Positions 35,292-43,431 of a stretch of DNA of 64,000 bases are shown here, piece by piece. Where the stretch lies: positions 310,001-374,000 of the forward strand of contig JBGAQH010000002.1 in NCBI GenBank assembly GCA_044220875.1. Direction: 5' to 3'. How positions within the stretch are numbered: the stretch's first letter is position 1; the number at the start of each line of letters is the position of its first letter. Under the pieces are notes generated by a model, which was not told the origin of the DNA, did not search any database, and worked only from the letters and a program-made list of their open reading frames with translations. Source of the DNA: JAEUIT01 sp044220875. GTDB lineage: Bacteria > Planctomycetota > Phycisphaerae > Phycisphaerales > SM1A02. The translations under genes and the position numbers were made by a program.

Positions 35292-36254
35292 ATGCCTTGC
35301 CTCAGCCGCAGCCTCCTCCGTTGGGGCATCATTGGTGGTATCGCGCTCGGCGGCCTGACGATCCTGATCGGTCCGGACCGCGTTGGCGCTGCCTTTGACC
35401 AGCTTCGAAGCAAGGCCCGCAACGCCGCCGACAACCTCATCGATGACCCCGTCGCCCTCCGTCGGCAGCTCCAGTCGCTGTCCGAACAGTATCCGACCCG
35501 CATCGGCCAGGTCCGCGGCGAGCTTGCCGAGGTCGAACGGCAGATCCGCCAGCTTGAGCAGGACTCCGACGTCGCCAAGCGCGTCGTGAGCATGGCCAAC
35601 GAGGACCTCAACAAGCTCCGCGTTGCCCTCGCCAGCGGCGATTCGGCGAGCGGTCGGCTCATCACGCTCCGTGAGAGCCAGATGACCAACAAGAAGGACG
35701 CCTCGGAGGTCGCGAAGGAGGAGGCCCGCCGGATCAACAATGTGCGGCTGAGCTACCAGGACCGCTTCGCGGCGAACAAGCAGCAGCTCGAGTTCCTTGG
35801 CCAGCAGAAGGAGCGGCTCACCACCATCCTCGGCCGGCTGGAGACCGAATACTCGGACTTCGAAACCAAGATGGCGGTGCTCGACCGTCAGATCGACTCG
35901 ATCGAGCGCAACGAACGGCTCATCGACATGACCAAGGAGCAGCAGTCGCTGCTCGCCGACTACGACAAGTTCGGCGAGGTCGGCAACCTCGGCCAGCTCG
36001 AGGCGAAGCTCGCCGAGCTCCGCACCGTCCAGGAGGCGCAGCTCGAAGCCCTCGCGAAGGCAGGCGTGCCGAGCGACTACGAGCAGCGAGCGAAGGCCGA
36101 GATGGCCGACGAGCGTTGGAACAGCGAGGATCCGCTGGGTCTGAACGACCCGTCCGACGCGAAGCAGGAACGCCCCACCGGCGCGAACGCAACGAAGGAA
36201 TCGCCCAACGTTCCTGCGATTTCCAAGACGGCCAATCAAAAGAAGAGCATCTGA
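35292..36254 (+). CDS. Membrane-anchored coiled-coil protein
   Basis: This 320-residue protein has an N-terminal membrane helix (about 10-28, LRWGIIGGIALGGLTILIG) and then long heptad-rich coiled coils (about 55-270, repeated Leu/Ile with Glu, Lys, Arg, Gln). A polar, Pro/Asn-rich C-terminus follows. No enzyme motif is present. The ATG is preceded by GAAAGGTAGG. Its promoter lies in the 245 bases shared with the divergent ECF sigma gene, so it may be a target of that sigma factor. A perfect terminator follows. Function unknown; a structural or PspA-like role is only a guess. Confidence 0.8.
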   Translation: MPCLSRSLLRWGIIGGIALGGLTILIGPDRVGAAFDQLRSKARNAADNLIDDPVALRRQLQSLSEQYPTRIGQVRGELAEVERQIRQLEQDSDVAKRVVSMANEDLNKLRVALASGDSASGRLITLRESQMTNKKDASEVAKEEARRINNVRLSYQDRFAANKQQLEFLGQQKERLTTILGRLETEYSDFETKMAVLDRQIDSIERNERLIDMTKEQQSLLADYDKFGEVGNLGQLEAKLAELRTVQEAQLEALAKAGVPSDYEQRAKAEMADERWNSEDPLGLNDPSDAKQERPTGANATKESPNVPAISKTANQKKSI

Positions 36255-36405
36255 CGCTCGCACGTTCGGTAGATACGTGCCGAGAGGCGATCGGCGCATT
36301 GCCTCCCACGAGCACTCGATAGAGACAGAAGGTTGCGGCGACGCACGGCGCGTTCGTGCAGTCACCCGCGGAATCAGCCTTCTGCCAGAGGCGCCCCCAC
36401 ACGCG

Positions 36406-36447
36406 GATCGGGCCGTCGACTTCGGTCGCCGGCCCGGTCCGTTTTTT
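36406..36447 (+). terminator. Intrinsic terminator after the coiled-coil gene
   Basis: A 10-bp stem (36406-36415 with 36430-36439, one G-T pair) holds an inner CGAC-TTCG-GTCG hairpin and is followed by CG and six Ts (36442-36447). This is the clearest rho-independent terminator in the window. Confidence 0.88.
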
Positions 36448-36520
36448 GTCGCCGGGCGGGTTCGAGTTGCGCTTCCGCGCCTTCCGTGCGGCTTCCACCG
36501 GCACCGACGCGTCGGCTCGG

Positions 36521-37861
36521 TCAGCGAAGGTCAATCTCGAAATCGAGCTGATCGCCCGTCTTCGATCGAACCCACTTCACGACGATATTCCGCGGCGCGA
36601 GGTCGTTGGTCACGATCGAGGGCGGCGTCGGCAGTTTCTCCTCCGCTTCGCGTTCCTTCTTTGAGCTCTTCTTCGCCTTTGGCGCGATCAGCTCGAACGT
36701 CGGCGTGCCCTTGGCAAGATCGTCGTCGGGGATCTGGAAGTTGATGTCATCCGTGGCCGAGAGCGTGACCGACTGCCCGTGGGCTCCTCCGCCGCTGAAG
36801 ACCTCACTCGTGAACTTCGCCTCACGCAGCTTGACCTGGAGGTCGTCCATGGACGTCGGGACGATTCCCTTTCCGGCGAGCGCCTTCATGCCCTCGGCGA
36901 GAAACTGCGCTCGCTCCAGCGCCGTGAGGAACGCGCTGGGCCGGGCCGTTTTCGCGTGCTCGATCCACCGCGCCTCGAAGCTGTCGATGTCGCTCGTGCC
37001 GAACGCCTTCACGAACGCGTCGTAGTTCGTCGCGCCGCGGTTGATGTATCCGAGGTAGGCCTCGAACTGCTTCTGGTAGCGGCCGCTTTCGCCATACACG
37101 AGGAAGTGCACCATCGACCACGCCTGCATGTACTGCAGCGCGGCGTTGCCGGTACGCACGTTGGCGTTCCACCGCTCGCCGTCCATGGTGATCATGTCGC
37201 GGAAGTGGACCTGCTTGCCGGCGCTGATGGCATCACGCAGCGTCTTGATCGTGCGCTCGTTGGTCTGACCGACGATCACCGTCCCGTCCACGACGGCCGA
37301 CTCACCGAAGAACTCCGCAACGCCCTCATTCACCCACGGCGGAAGGTCGTTGCCGAAGCGACTGTTGGCGAACTGATGGAATCCCTCGTGCTGGATGACG
37401 TGATGCACACGACTTTTCGGCAGGTTCTCCACCCAGAACGCGAGCGCGGCGCCCTTGGGTGAAACGAAGAACATCCCGCCGCTGCCGGTCCCGTTGATCC
37501 CGTAGTGCTCGCGAAGCGTTGCGATGTAATCCTGCTGCGTCGCGAACATGAGCACGTCGAGCACCTCGGGCGTGCGCTGCTCGAGCCCACCGAGGCGCTT
37601 CTTGTACTCCGCGTACATCAGGTCGAGGTGCTGCCCGTACGCCCGCGTGTCTGCGGCGCTCAGATCGCTTCGTATCCGATAAAAGCGGCTCTTCGTGAGG
37701 CCGTTTCGTCCCGGCTCGGTGCGATCCCACCACGATGACTGCATTCGACGCTCGCCAGCCTGGTGCCCTCCCTGCTGCGGCGCCGCCGCAAAGGAAGGAA
37801 TGATCCCTGCACACGCGAGCCACGCGGCCGCAGCGATCGGCAGGCGCGGCGAACGACGCAT
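36521..37861 (-). CDS. Exported DUF1570 peptidase-like protein
   Basis: This 446-residue protein has a signal peptide (about 1-27: RLPIAAAAWLACAGIIPSFAAA). The DUF1570 core contains VIQHEGFHQFANSRFG (HExxH-type zinc motif, HEGFH) and WVNEGVAEFFGE with the downstream Glu, so it looks like a gluzincin metallopeptidase. The C-terminus (about 400-446) is a charged, probably separate segment. I use the ATG at 37861 because it begins the signal peptide; frames open to 37957 give a longer N-terminus of doubtful value. Substrate unknown. Confidence 0.82.
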   Translation of the reverse strand: MRRSPRLPIAAAAWLACAGIIPSFAAAPQQGGHQAGERRMQSSWWDRTEPGRNGLTKSRFYRIRSDLSAADTRAYGQHLDLMYAEYKKRLGGLEQRTPEVLDVLMFATQQDYIATLREHYGINGTGSGGMFFVSPKGAALAFWVENLPKSRVHHVIQHEGFHQFANSRFGNDLPPWVNEGVAEFFGESAVVDGTVIVGQTNERTIKTLRDAISAGKQVHFRDMITMDGERWNANVRTGNAALQYMQAWSMVHFLVYGESGRYQKQFEAYLGYINRGATNYDAFVKAFGTSDIDSFEARWIEHAKTARPSAFLTALERAQFLAEGMKALAGKGIVPTSMDDLQVKLREAKFTSEVFSGGGAHGQSVTLSATDDINFQIPDDDLAKGTPTFELIAPKAKKSSKKEREAEEKLPTPPSIVTNDLAPRNIVVKWVRSKTGDQLDFEIDLR

Positions 37862-38427
37862 CGCAGTGCGGAAAAAACTCAAGGGATCGGCGGCAAGACG
37901 TCCGAGAAGGTGACTCTGCGTCGGTTGTTGCATGTTCAGGATCTGCCTGCGAAACACGTCGGGCCAATAAAACCGCCAGTCGAGCTGCCATCACTTCGAG
38001 TGGCGTGAGTTCGTCGTCCAGATCATCCCGCGAGGGACTGATTTGGTGGCTTCGACGCAAAAAGATTGAACCGGGTCGGAACCGTTCGAAGGAGTCGTGC
38101 GAACTGTTGCATGTCAGTGGCGACCTCTTTCTCCACTGACCTGACAAGTAGCACGGATCTTTTCGGTGTTAGGGACACTGATGAGGTCAATCACCGGTGC
38201 AGGTTGAGGGAACCAACCACCGGAGTTTGGGCGGAGTTGCCGGGACCGCTGTCCTCTCCAGAATCAAGGGTCTGGAGGCGACAGACCAGGCTTAGGGGAA
38301 AAGGGAACACCTAGAGTCTGTGGTCCACACGATCTCACTCGAAAGTCTGAGATCCACCAACGACATCTCTCTCCGCTACTTGGCTGGGGAAAAGGGAAGA
38401 GGGAAAAGGGAGACCGGCCGCGATCCT
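37862..38427. other. Gene-poor region upstream of the DUF1570 gene
   Basis: No convincing gene is seen. The base composition is less G+C-rich than around it. It holds several short hairpins: GTCAGTGG/CCACTGAC (38113-38120 with 38133-38140), a GGTTG/CAACC stem near 38200-38217, and GGTCTG/CAGACC near 38266-38284. A purine-rich stretch of GGGAAAAGGG runs (38384-38412) leads into the 60-bp tandem repeat. It probably includes the DUF1570 promoter. Confidence 0.45.
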
Positions 38428-38993
38428 GGAAAAGGGCGCGGCCGTGTCTGCTTTTGGGCCAAACTGCCCTCCGACGACGGCCGCGCGGGAAAAGGGCGCG
38501 GCCGTGTCTGCTTTTGGGCCAAACTGCCCTCCGACGACGGCCGCGCGGGAGAAGGGCGCGGCCGTATCTGCTTTTGGGCCACACTGCCCTCCGACGGCGG
38601 CCGCGCGGGAAAAGGGCGCGGCCGTGTCTGCTTTTGGGCCACACTGCCCTCCGACGACGGCCGCTCGGGAAAAGGGCGCGGCCGTATCTGCTCTTGGCGT
38701 GCCTGGAGAACATTGACGTAGGCCATCGCCCCATGCGGCTCGCCGGACGCCGAGCAGCCTGCAGCATTGGGCTTCGCCTCGTCAATCACGACGCGCCCGG
38801 AGGCGAGCGATTGGACCTCGGACTCGCTGCGGTCGACGCCGAGCTGCGCAACGACGCGGCCACCGCCGCTCGCCACGGGGCGCTTGAGCGGGACGTTTCG
38901 CGGGCGAAGCCGCTGCCCCGCATCGCGGCGGAGATCGACACCACGGGCAACGCGCGTCCCCGCGCGTCCGCGCCCTAACGCCGCGACCACCAT
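38376..38993 (-). CDS. Doubtful ORF running from the SpoIID-like gene into the 60-bp repeat
   Basis: An open frame starts with ATG at 38993, seven bases after the stop of the SpoIID-like gene, and continues for 205 codons. Its first 100 codons have ordinary composition; the rest is five 20-residue repeats of the RPRPFPARPSSEGSLAQKQ type made by the 60-bp tandem repeat. Because 60 is a multiple of three, most frames of the repeat are open, so the length is not evidence of coding. I do not recognise the protein. Confidence 0.2.
   Translation of the reverse strand: MVVAALGRGRAGTRVARGVDLRRDAGQRLRPRNVPLKRPVASGGGRVVAQLGVDRSESEVQSLASGRVVIDEAKPNAAGCSASGEPHGAMAYVNVLQARQEQIRPRPFPERPSSEGSVAQKQTRPRPFPARPPSEGSVAQKQIRPRPSPARPSSEGSLAQKQTRPRPFPARPSSEGSLAQKQTRPRPFPGSRPVSLFPLPFSPAK
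38428..38697. repeat. 60-bp tandem repeat, about 4.5 copies, each with an inverted 10-mer
   Basis: The units are almost identical, with exact 60-base spacing. Core of a unit: GGAAAAGGGCGCGGCCGT, TCTGCTTTTGGGCC, ACTGCCCTCCGACGACGG, CCGCGCGG. Each unit contains GCGCGGCCGT and, 31 bases later, its reverse complement ACGGCCGCGC (for example 38436-38445 and 38477-38486), so each can fold. The variant bases include GTGTCTG/GTATCTG and AAACTG/ACACTG, and the last unit is degraded (CCGCTCGG). It is not a CRISPR: there are no spacers. Function unknown. Confidence 0.9.
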
Positions 38994-39000
38994 CGCCAAG

Positions 39001-40464
39001 TTAGGTCTGCTGCGCGTAGGTCGCGAAGACCTCGCTGCCCGGGTAGTAGCGTCGCAGGATGTCGCGCCACGTCGCGCCTTCCTTGCTCAGGGCCTCGGCG
39101 CCGAACTGGCACATCCCGACGCCATGGCCGTATCCGCGGCCGTCGAGCGTGATCGTCGAGCCGCTGACGCGTGCCGTGAAGTCGGCGCTCTTCACCCGCG
39201 ACTTCGGATCGGCGAGTCCCGGCACTTCGGCGTTGAATGCCCAGCGGAGTCGCTCGGCCGGAATGTCGAAGGTCTGGTTGCGGGCGTCGGTGAGCCGGAA
39301 GGAGACGGGCCGCCCCACCGCGTTGACCGTCGCCACGTCGATCGCCCGAAGCCCGTCGATCCGCGCCATCGCCGGTCGGTCGGTGCGGGCCCATCCGGCG
39401 ATGCGCTTCGCCGACTCGGCCAGCGGAAGCGACATCTTCCATCGCCAGGAGGGTGCGCTTCGGCAGCACTCGCGCCCCATGTCCGAGGTCACCTGCAGCG
39501 GGACGATGGCGTTGAACTCGCCTCCGGCAATGGCGTCGGCGGCGTTGGCCGGCCGACCGCCGCAGGTCGACGAGTAGTACGCGGGCACGACCCGCTTGTC
39601 CCAGAGCATGACCATGCCACGGGTCTTCCGCACGGCCTCGAGGCTGCTCTTGTGCGAGGTCGTTCCCGTCCACGCCTGGCTCGCCTCTCCCGCGACGACG
39701 TCGAAATGGGAATCGAGGCTCTGGGCGATTTCGCACACCGCGAAGCTTCGGGCGGCGACCGCCTGGGCGAGGTGCGTCTCGAGCGACCAGGTGTTGTAGA
39801 GCTCCTTCGCCAACACGCCCGGCAGGTACTGCTCCATGGGCACGTGGGTCACGACGTCGATCGCCCCGAGTCCCTCATCGGTGCGGGCGACGAGCCGGAG
39901 GCCCCATGGCAGGGCTCCGCATCCGGCGATCTCCTTCGAGAGCCGCACGCCCTTCGACCCCGGCGCAGGCTTCACCTCCAGCACCGGCGTGGTGAAGCTG
40001 TACGTTCCGGCATTGCGCGATCCGGCGGCCTCGATCACCAGCCAGCCGTTCATGGTCGACTCGATCGTCGCCGGCAGCGTGACCTGCTTCGCCGGCGCGC
40101 CCTCGCCGTTGGCGATGAGCACGCGGGCCCCATCGCCCTCGATGCGCACCGGCCGGCTGGGCGTACGCACCGTCGCGATGCGCACGCGCACCACGGGCTC
40201 CACCGTCGGCGGGAAGGGACGCTGCACGATCCGCGGCGGAGGGGGCGGCGGCTCGCGCCTGCTCGACGCCTCCGCGGGCGGCGCGTCCTTCAGCTCATCG
40301 GTGCCGCGCGGAAGTCGCCGTCCGTCGCGCGAGGTCGGAGGGTCGCAGCCGACCAGCGCGCCGCCCGCGGCGAGCGATGCGGCGATGAAGAGAAATCCCC
40401 GCCGCGCGGCATTGATGCCTGCGCGACCGCCGGAGTTCGCTCGGTCGTCCGTTCGCTCTGCCAT
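39001..40464 (-). CDS. SpoIID/LytB-domain protein, predicted Tat-exported lipoprotein
   Basis: This 487-residue protein has a twin-arginine signal with lipobox: RRGFLFIAASLAAGGALVGC, then a Pro/Arg-rich linker (about 45-85). The SpoIID domain (about 200-480) has VPMEQYLPGVLAKEL, HLAQAVAARSFA, YYSSTCGGRPANA and a final GYGHGVGMCQFGAEAL, all family hallmarks. SpoIID proteins cleave or remodel peptidoglycan or related glycans. Start ATG 40464; a GTG at 40476 is an alternative. It is transcribed leftward, 207 bases downstream of the TPR/alphaCTD gene and separated from it by a terminator hairpin. Confidence 0.88.
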   Translation of the reverse strand: MAERTDDRANSGGRAGINAARRGFLFIAASLAAGGALVGCDPPTSRDGRRLPRGTDELKDAPPAEASSRREPPPPPPRIVQRPFPPTVEPVVRVRIATVRTPSRPVRIEGDGARVLIANGEGAPAKQVTLPATIESTMNGWLVIEAAGSRNAGTYSFTTPVLEVKPAPGSKGVRLSKEIAGCGALPWGLRLVARTDEGLGAIDVVTHVPMEQYLPGVLAKELYNTWSLETHLAQAVAARSFAVCEIAQSLDSHFDVVAGEASQAWTGTTSHKSSLEAVRKTRGMVMLWDKRVVPAYYSSTCGGRPANAADAIAGGEFNAIVPLQVTSDMGRECCRSAPSWRWKMSLPLAESAKRIAGWARTDRPAMARIDGLRAIDVATVNAVGRPVSFRLTDARNQTFDIPAERLRWAFNAEVPGLADPKSRVKSADFTARVSGSTITLDGRGYGHGVGMCQFGAEALSKEGATWRDILRRYYPGSEVFATYAQQT

Positions 40465-40605
40465 GAGGTGCACCACCGTACCCGCGAATCACCGCAATCC
40501 AAAGGCCCCTTGCAAGCATCGGCTTTTGGGTTTTTTCCGCTGCCGTTTTGGGGAACGCGACATGGGCCTTTCGGACGGCCCGCAAACGCACCGACTCCGA
40601 ACGAA

Positions 40606-40644
40606 CGCCGCCACGAATGGCCCTCGCGGGCGTTCGTGGCGGCG
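40606..40644 (-). terminator. Terminator hairpin after the TPR/alphaCTD gene
   Basis: A perfect 12-bp stem CGCCGCCACGAA / TTCGTGGCGGCG (40606-40617 with 40633-40644) has an inner GCCC/GGGC loop stem. On the minus strand it is followed by TTCGTTCGG. It lies 28 bases after the stop. Confidence 0.72.
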
Positions 40645-40671
40645 TGTGATCGGACGAGCTGCGGAAGGGGC

Positions 40672-41631
40672 TCAGTCCAGCTTGCGGAGGGTGAGTCCGT
40701 GCTGGGCGAGCTTCTCCTTGATCTCGACGAGCGAGGTCTGGCCGAAGTTCTTGACGCCCATGAGCTCCGCCTCGGTGCGCGAGGCGAGTTCGCCGAGCGA
40801 GCCGATGTTGAGGAGCTGGAGCGCCTTGCGGGCCCGGACCGAGAGCTCGAGCACCGAGATCGGCTTGTTCAGCGTCGTCTCCGGCACCGAGGACTTGAGC
40901 GACTCGATGATGTCCTTGCGGGCGCGGTTGTAGTTGCCGCCCTCGAGGCCCTGACCGAGACGCAGCCCCTTCGACGAGAGCATGTTCTTGATCTCGACCA
41001 GCGAGGTCTCGCCGAAGTTCTTGTAGGAGAGAAGCTCCGCCTCGGTGATCTTGAGGAGATCGCCGAGCGTGCGGATCTGCATCTTCTTGAGGCAGTTGCG
41101 GGCCCGGACGGAGAGCTCGAAGTCGGTGACCGGCGTGTCGAGCACCGCGTTCTCGCGGACGCGATTCCGGTCGCTCTCGGCGTCGTAGAACATGTCCTTG
41201 CTCGCCGAGACGTCCTTGTAGTAGAGGCGAGCCCGCGGGTGGTTCGGGTCGGTCTCGAGGACCTGCTTGAGCAGCCGCTCGGCGCGGACGATCTCGCCGC
41301 GGTCCTCGTAGATGATCGCGAGATTGACCAGGGCATTCAGCGGCGGCCGATTGCCGTGGATCAGCTCGTCGTAGAGCTCAACGGACTCGTCCTCCTCGCC
41401 GAAGAGGTCGAGGAGATACGCGAGGCGGAAGGTCGCCTCGTTGTGCTCGTTCTGCTCGCGGGCCTTGCGGTACTCCTCGATCGCGGCGATGCGCTCGCCC
41501 GACCGCTCGAGCTCGAGCCCGCGCTTGAAATGGGCTTCCGCCGCGGCGGGATTGCCCGCCGTCGACTTGCCGCCGATGATCGTGTCCAGACCGGCAGTGC
41601 CGCCGCCAATGCGGTTCATGTCAATGGTCAT
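40672..41631 (-). CDS. TPR protein with two RNA polymerase alpha C-terminal domains
   Basis: These 319 residues contain TPR-like helices (about 25-140: AEAHFKRGLELERSGERIAA, AIIYEDRGEIVRAERLLKQV) followed by two alphaCTD domains: 168-222 (FELSVRARNCLKKMQIRTLG, then ELLSYKNFGETSLVEIK) and 257-315 (LELSVRARKALQLLNIGSLG, ELMGVKNFGQTSLVEIK). The first keeps the positions equivalent to E. coli alpha R265 (Arg176) and N268 (Asn179). The second keeps the Arg (Arg266) but has Lys269 at the Asn. So it could bind UP-element DNA or an activator without being polymerase alpha. GGAG five bases before the ATG at 41631 fixes the start. Target unknown. Confidence 0.88.
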   Translation of the reverse strand: MTIDMNRIGGGTAGLDTIIGGKSTAGNPAAAEAHFKRGLELERSGERIAAIEEYRKAREQNEHNEATFRLAYLLDLFGEEDESVELYDELIHGNRPPLNALVNLAIIYEDRGEIVRAERLLKQVLETDPNHPRARLYYKDVSASKDMFYDAESDRNRVRENAVLDTPVTDFELSVRARNCLKKMQIRTLGDLLKITEAELLSYKNFGETSLVEIKNMLSSKGLRLGQGLEGGNYNRARKDIIESLKSSVPETTLNKPISVLELSVRARKALQLLNIGSLGELASRTEAELMGVKNFGQTSLVEIKEKLAQHGLTLRKLD

Positions 41632-41772
41632 CGAAACTCCAGAGCCCGTGGACGAAGCGTGTTCTCGGGGCAACGGGTCGGACGACGTCCGGGCCGGCCC
41701 CATCTGGCTCCGTCAGGGAACCGGAGTGTAGAGGGACGGCGAAGCGGGCTCAACTTGATCGCGGCGCCGCCG

Positions 41773-43389
41773 CTACGGGCGGCTCGGGGGCTCCGCGACC
41801 GGTTCCGCTGGCATGTGCGGCCGTTCTCGGACGACCGCCGGGCGCCAGATCCCCTCCCCCATCGTCATGCTCATCGGTCGGCCCGACGGCTCGATGATCG
41901 TGACCACCGTCCGGCCCTCGGCATCGCTCTCCACCCGCCAGCCGTAGGGCAGTTCGAGCCCCTCGCGACTCGACGCATGTCCCTCGTCGTCGATGAAGGC
42001 AAGGCGCTCGGCAAGCTTCGCCCGAACCGCCTCGGGCCGCTTCGCCAAATCGCTGTCCTCGACTCCGAAGCCGCGCAGGGCGGAGAGCACGTGTGGTCGA
42101 GGCCCCTCAAGGCGACCGAAGGTCGCCAGCGTCAGCCCGCTCAGCTGCGCCGCGGCCATCGCGGCACCGGCGACGACGCTGACGACGACGAAGAGGAGGG
42201 CGACGCGATGCAGGTGCGGCTTCGTCGGTCCATGCCCGGCGAAGGGCAGGACCGAGAGCATGAGGAGGGCCGCGGTCCAGACGAAGGTCTGGGCGAAGAC
42301 CATCCGAACGTCGGACCAGGTCGCGAGCCGCGTCGACACCGCTCGAGCCGGGCCGATCGGGAGCGTGAGATCGTCGCGGTCGCGGCGCAGGTCGAGATGC
42401 CCGTGGAGCCGCGTCATCCAACTGCCCTCGAGCGCGAGCGGCATGAGCTCGGGATGCCCGACGCGGCCGCGTCGCCCGTAGCCCCAGAACTCATCGGGAT
42501 CGTTCGAAAGGACGGGGGACGCCACGAGCGCCGTCCATACCTGCAGGAGCGGATGGGAGACCGGACCCGACGCGAACACCACGAGGTCAAGATCGAGTGC
42601 GCCGCCGCCCGCTGCGGTCAGCGCCATCGGATAGACGATCTCCCTGCTCGGGAAGATGAGCTTGAGCGGATGCGGCGCGACGTGTCCCCTCTCGAGCAGG
42701 ACCCGCGCCGCACAGAAGAGCCAGCCCTTGGCGATGTACGCATCGATCGCGGGACGGGTCGCCGCCGGAAGGTCGAAGCCGCGCTCGGTCAGCCACCGAA
42801 CGAGATCCTCGCCGACAGCCGCCCTCACCACGTCGACCTCGTAGCGGCCGGCGCTGACGCTGCGGACGACGGAGACGCCGCCGGCCGGCGGAACGCCGCG
42901 GGCCGAGGCGAGGGCGGGCAGCAGAAGGGCGATGACGGCGAACAGCAGCGCCACTGCGGCGACCAGCGTCCACAGGCCCCGGGCGATCGCCATGCGGAAG
43001 ATCACACCGACCGCCAGCGCGACCACGAGCGCGGTCAGGGCGCTCGACATGTCGCGTCGGGCCGCCGCCGCGTCGATCACGCGCGGCGAGGCGATCTCGA
43101 GCGCGGTCGCCACCGTTCCCGGCGACACGGCGGCGATGACCTCCGGTTCGGCGGGCACCGGAATGACCCAGGCGAGCGGCGTGCCGTCGCTCTCCACGCC
43201 GCTTTCGATGATCAGCGTCTCGAGAGCGTCGTGATGGCCGATCACCGCGGCCTGCGAGGGCATCGCCGGATCGCGGACGATCGCGCTGGCGCTCGGCAGG
43301 AACTTGCCGTCCCCGCGCGCGGGAGCCGTGATGTCCAGGGCTCCGGTCAGGACGACGAGGGCGATGACGGGTCTCACCAGTCGTTGCAT
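41773..43389 (-). CDS. Exported DUF2330 membrane protein
   Basis: This 538-residue protein has a signal peptide (about 1-26) and a DUF2330 start: DGKFLPSASAIVRDPAMPSQ, then ETLIIESGVESDGTPLAWVIPVPAEP. A membrane region follows (about 118-165), then a large extracytoplasmic middle, another two helices (about 385-435) and a cytoplasmic or periplasmic tail. DUF2330 proteins have no known activity. It is leftward, 42 bases downstream of the MATE gene, so the two may be cotranscribed. Confidence 0.82.
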   Translation of the reverse strand: MQRLVRPVIALVVLTGALDITAPARGDGKFLPSASAIVRDPAMPSQAAVIGHHDALETLIIESGVESDGTPLAWVIPVPAEPEVIAAVSPGTVATALEIASPRVIDAAAARRDMSSALTALVVALAVGVIFRMAIARGLWTLVAAVALLFAVIALLLPALASARGVPPAGGVSVVRSVSAGRYEVDVVRAAVGEDLVRWLTERGFDLPAATRPAIDAYIAKGWLFCAARVLLERGHVAPHPLKLIFPSREIVYPMALTAAGGGALDLDLVVFASGPVSHPLLQVWTALVASPVLSNDPDEFWGYGRRGRVGHPELMPLALEGSWMTRLHGHLDLRRDRDDLTLPIGPARAVSTRLATWSDVRMVFAQTFVWTAALLMLSVLPFAGHGPTKPHLHRVALLFVVVSVVAGAAMAAAQLSGLTLATFGRLEGPRPHVLSALRGFGVEDSDLAKRPEAVRAKLAERLAFIDDEGHASSREGLELPYGWRVESDAEGRTVVTIIEPSGRPMSMTMGEGIWRPAVVRERPHMPAEPVAEPPSRP

Positions 43390-43431
43390 GCGGGTCCTCG
43401 CCTTCGGTGCGTCGTCGTCATGAGCAACGCG

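Noticed and set aside
38066..38314. Small plus-strand ORF of 82 codons in the gene-poor region
   Set aside because: No ribosome site, no recognisable motif and weak codon bias; it covers several hairpins.
37862..38427. Remnant of a transferred island in the gene-poor region
   Set aside because: Composition is a little lower in G+C, but there is no integrase, tRNA end or direct repeat to support insertion.
38428..38697. CRISPR-like array
   Set aside because: The 60-base units follow one another without variable spacers, and there is no cas gene or leader.
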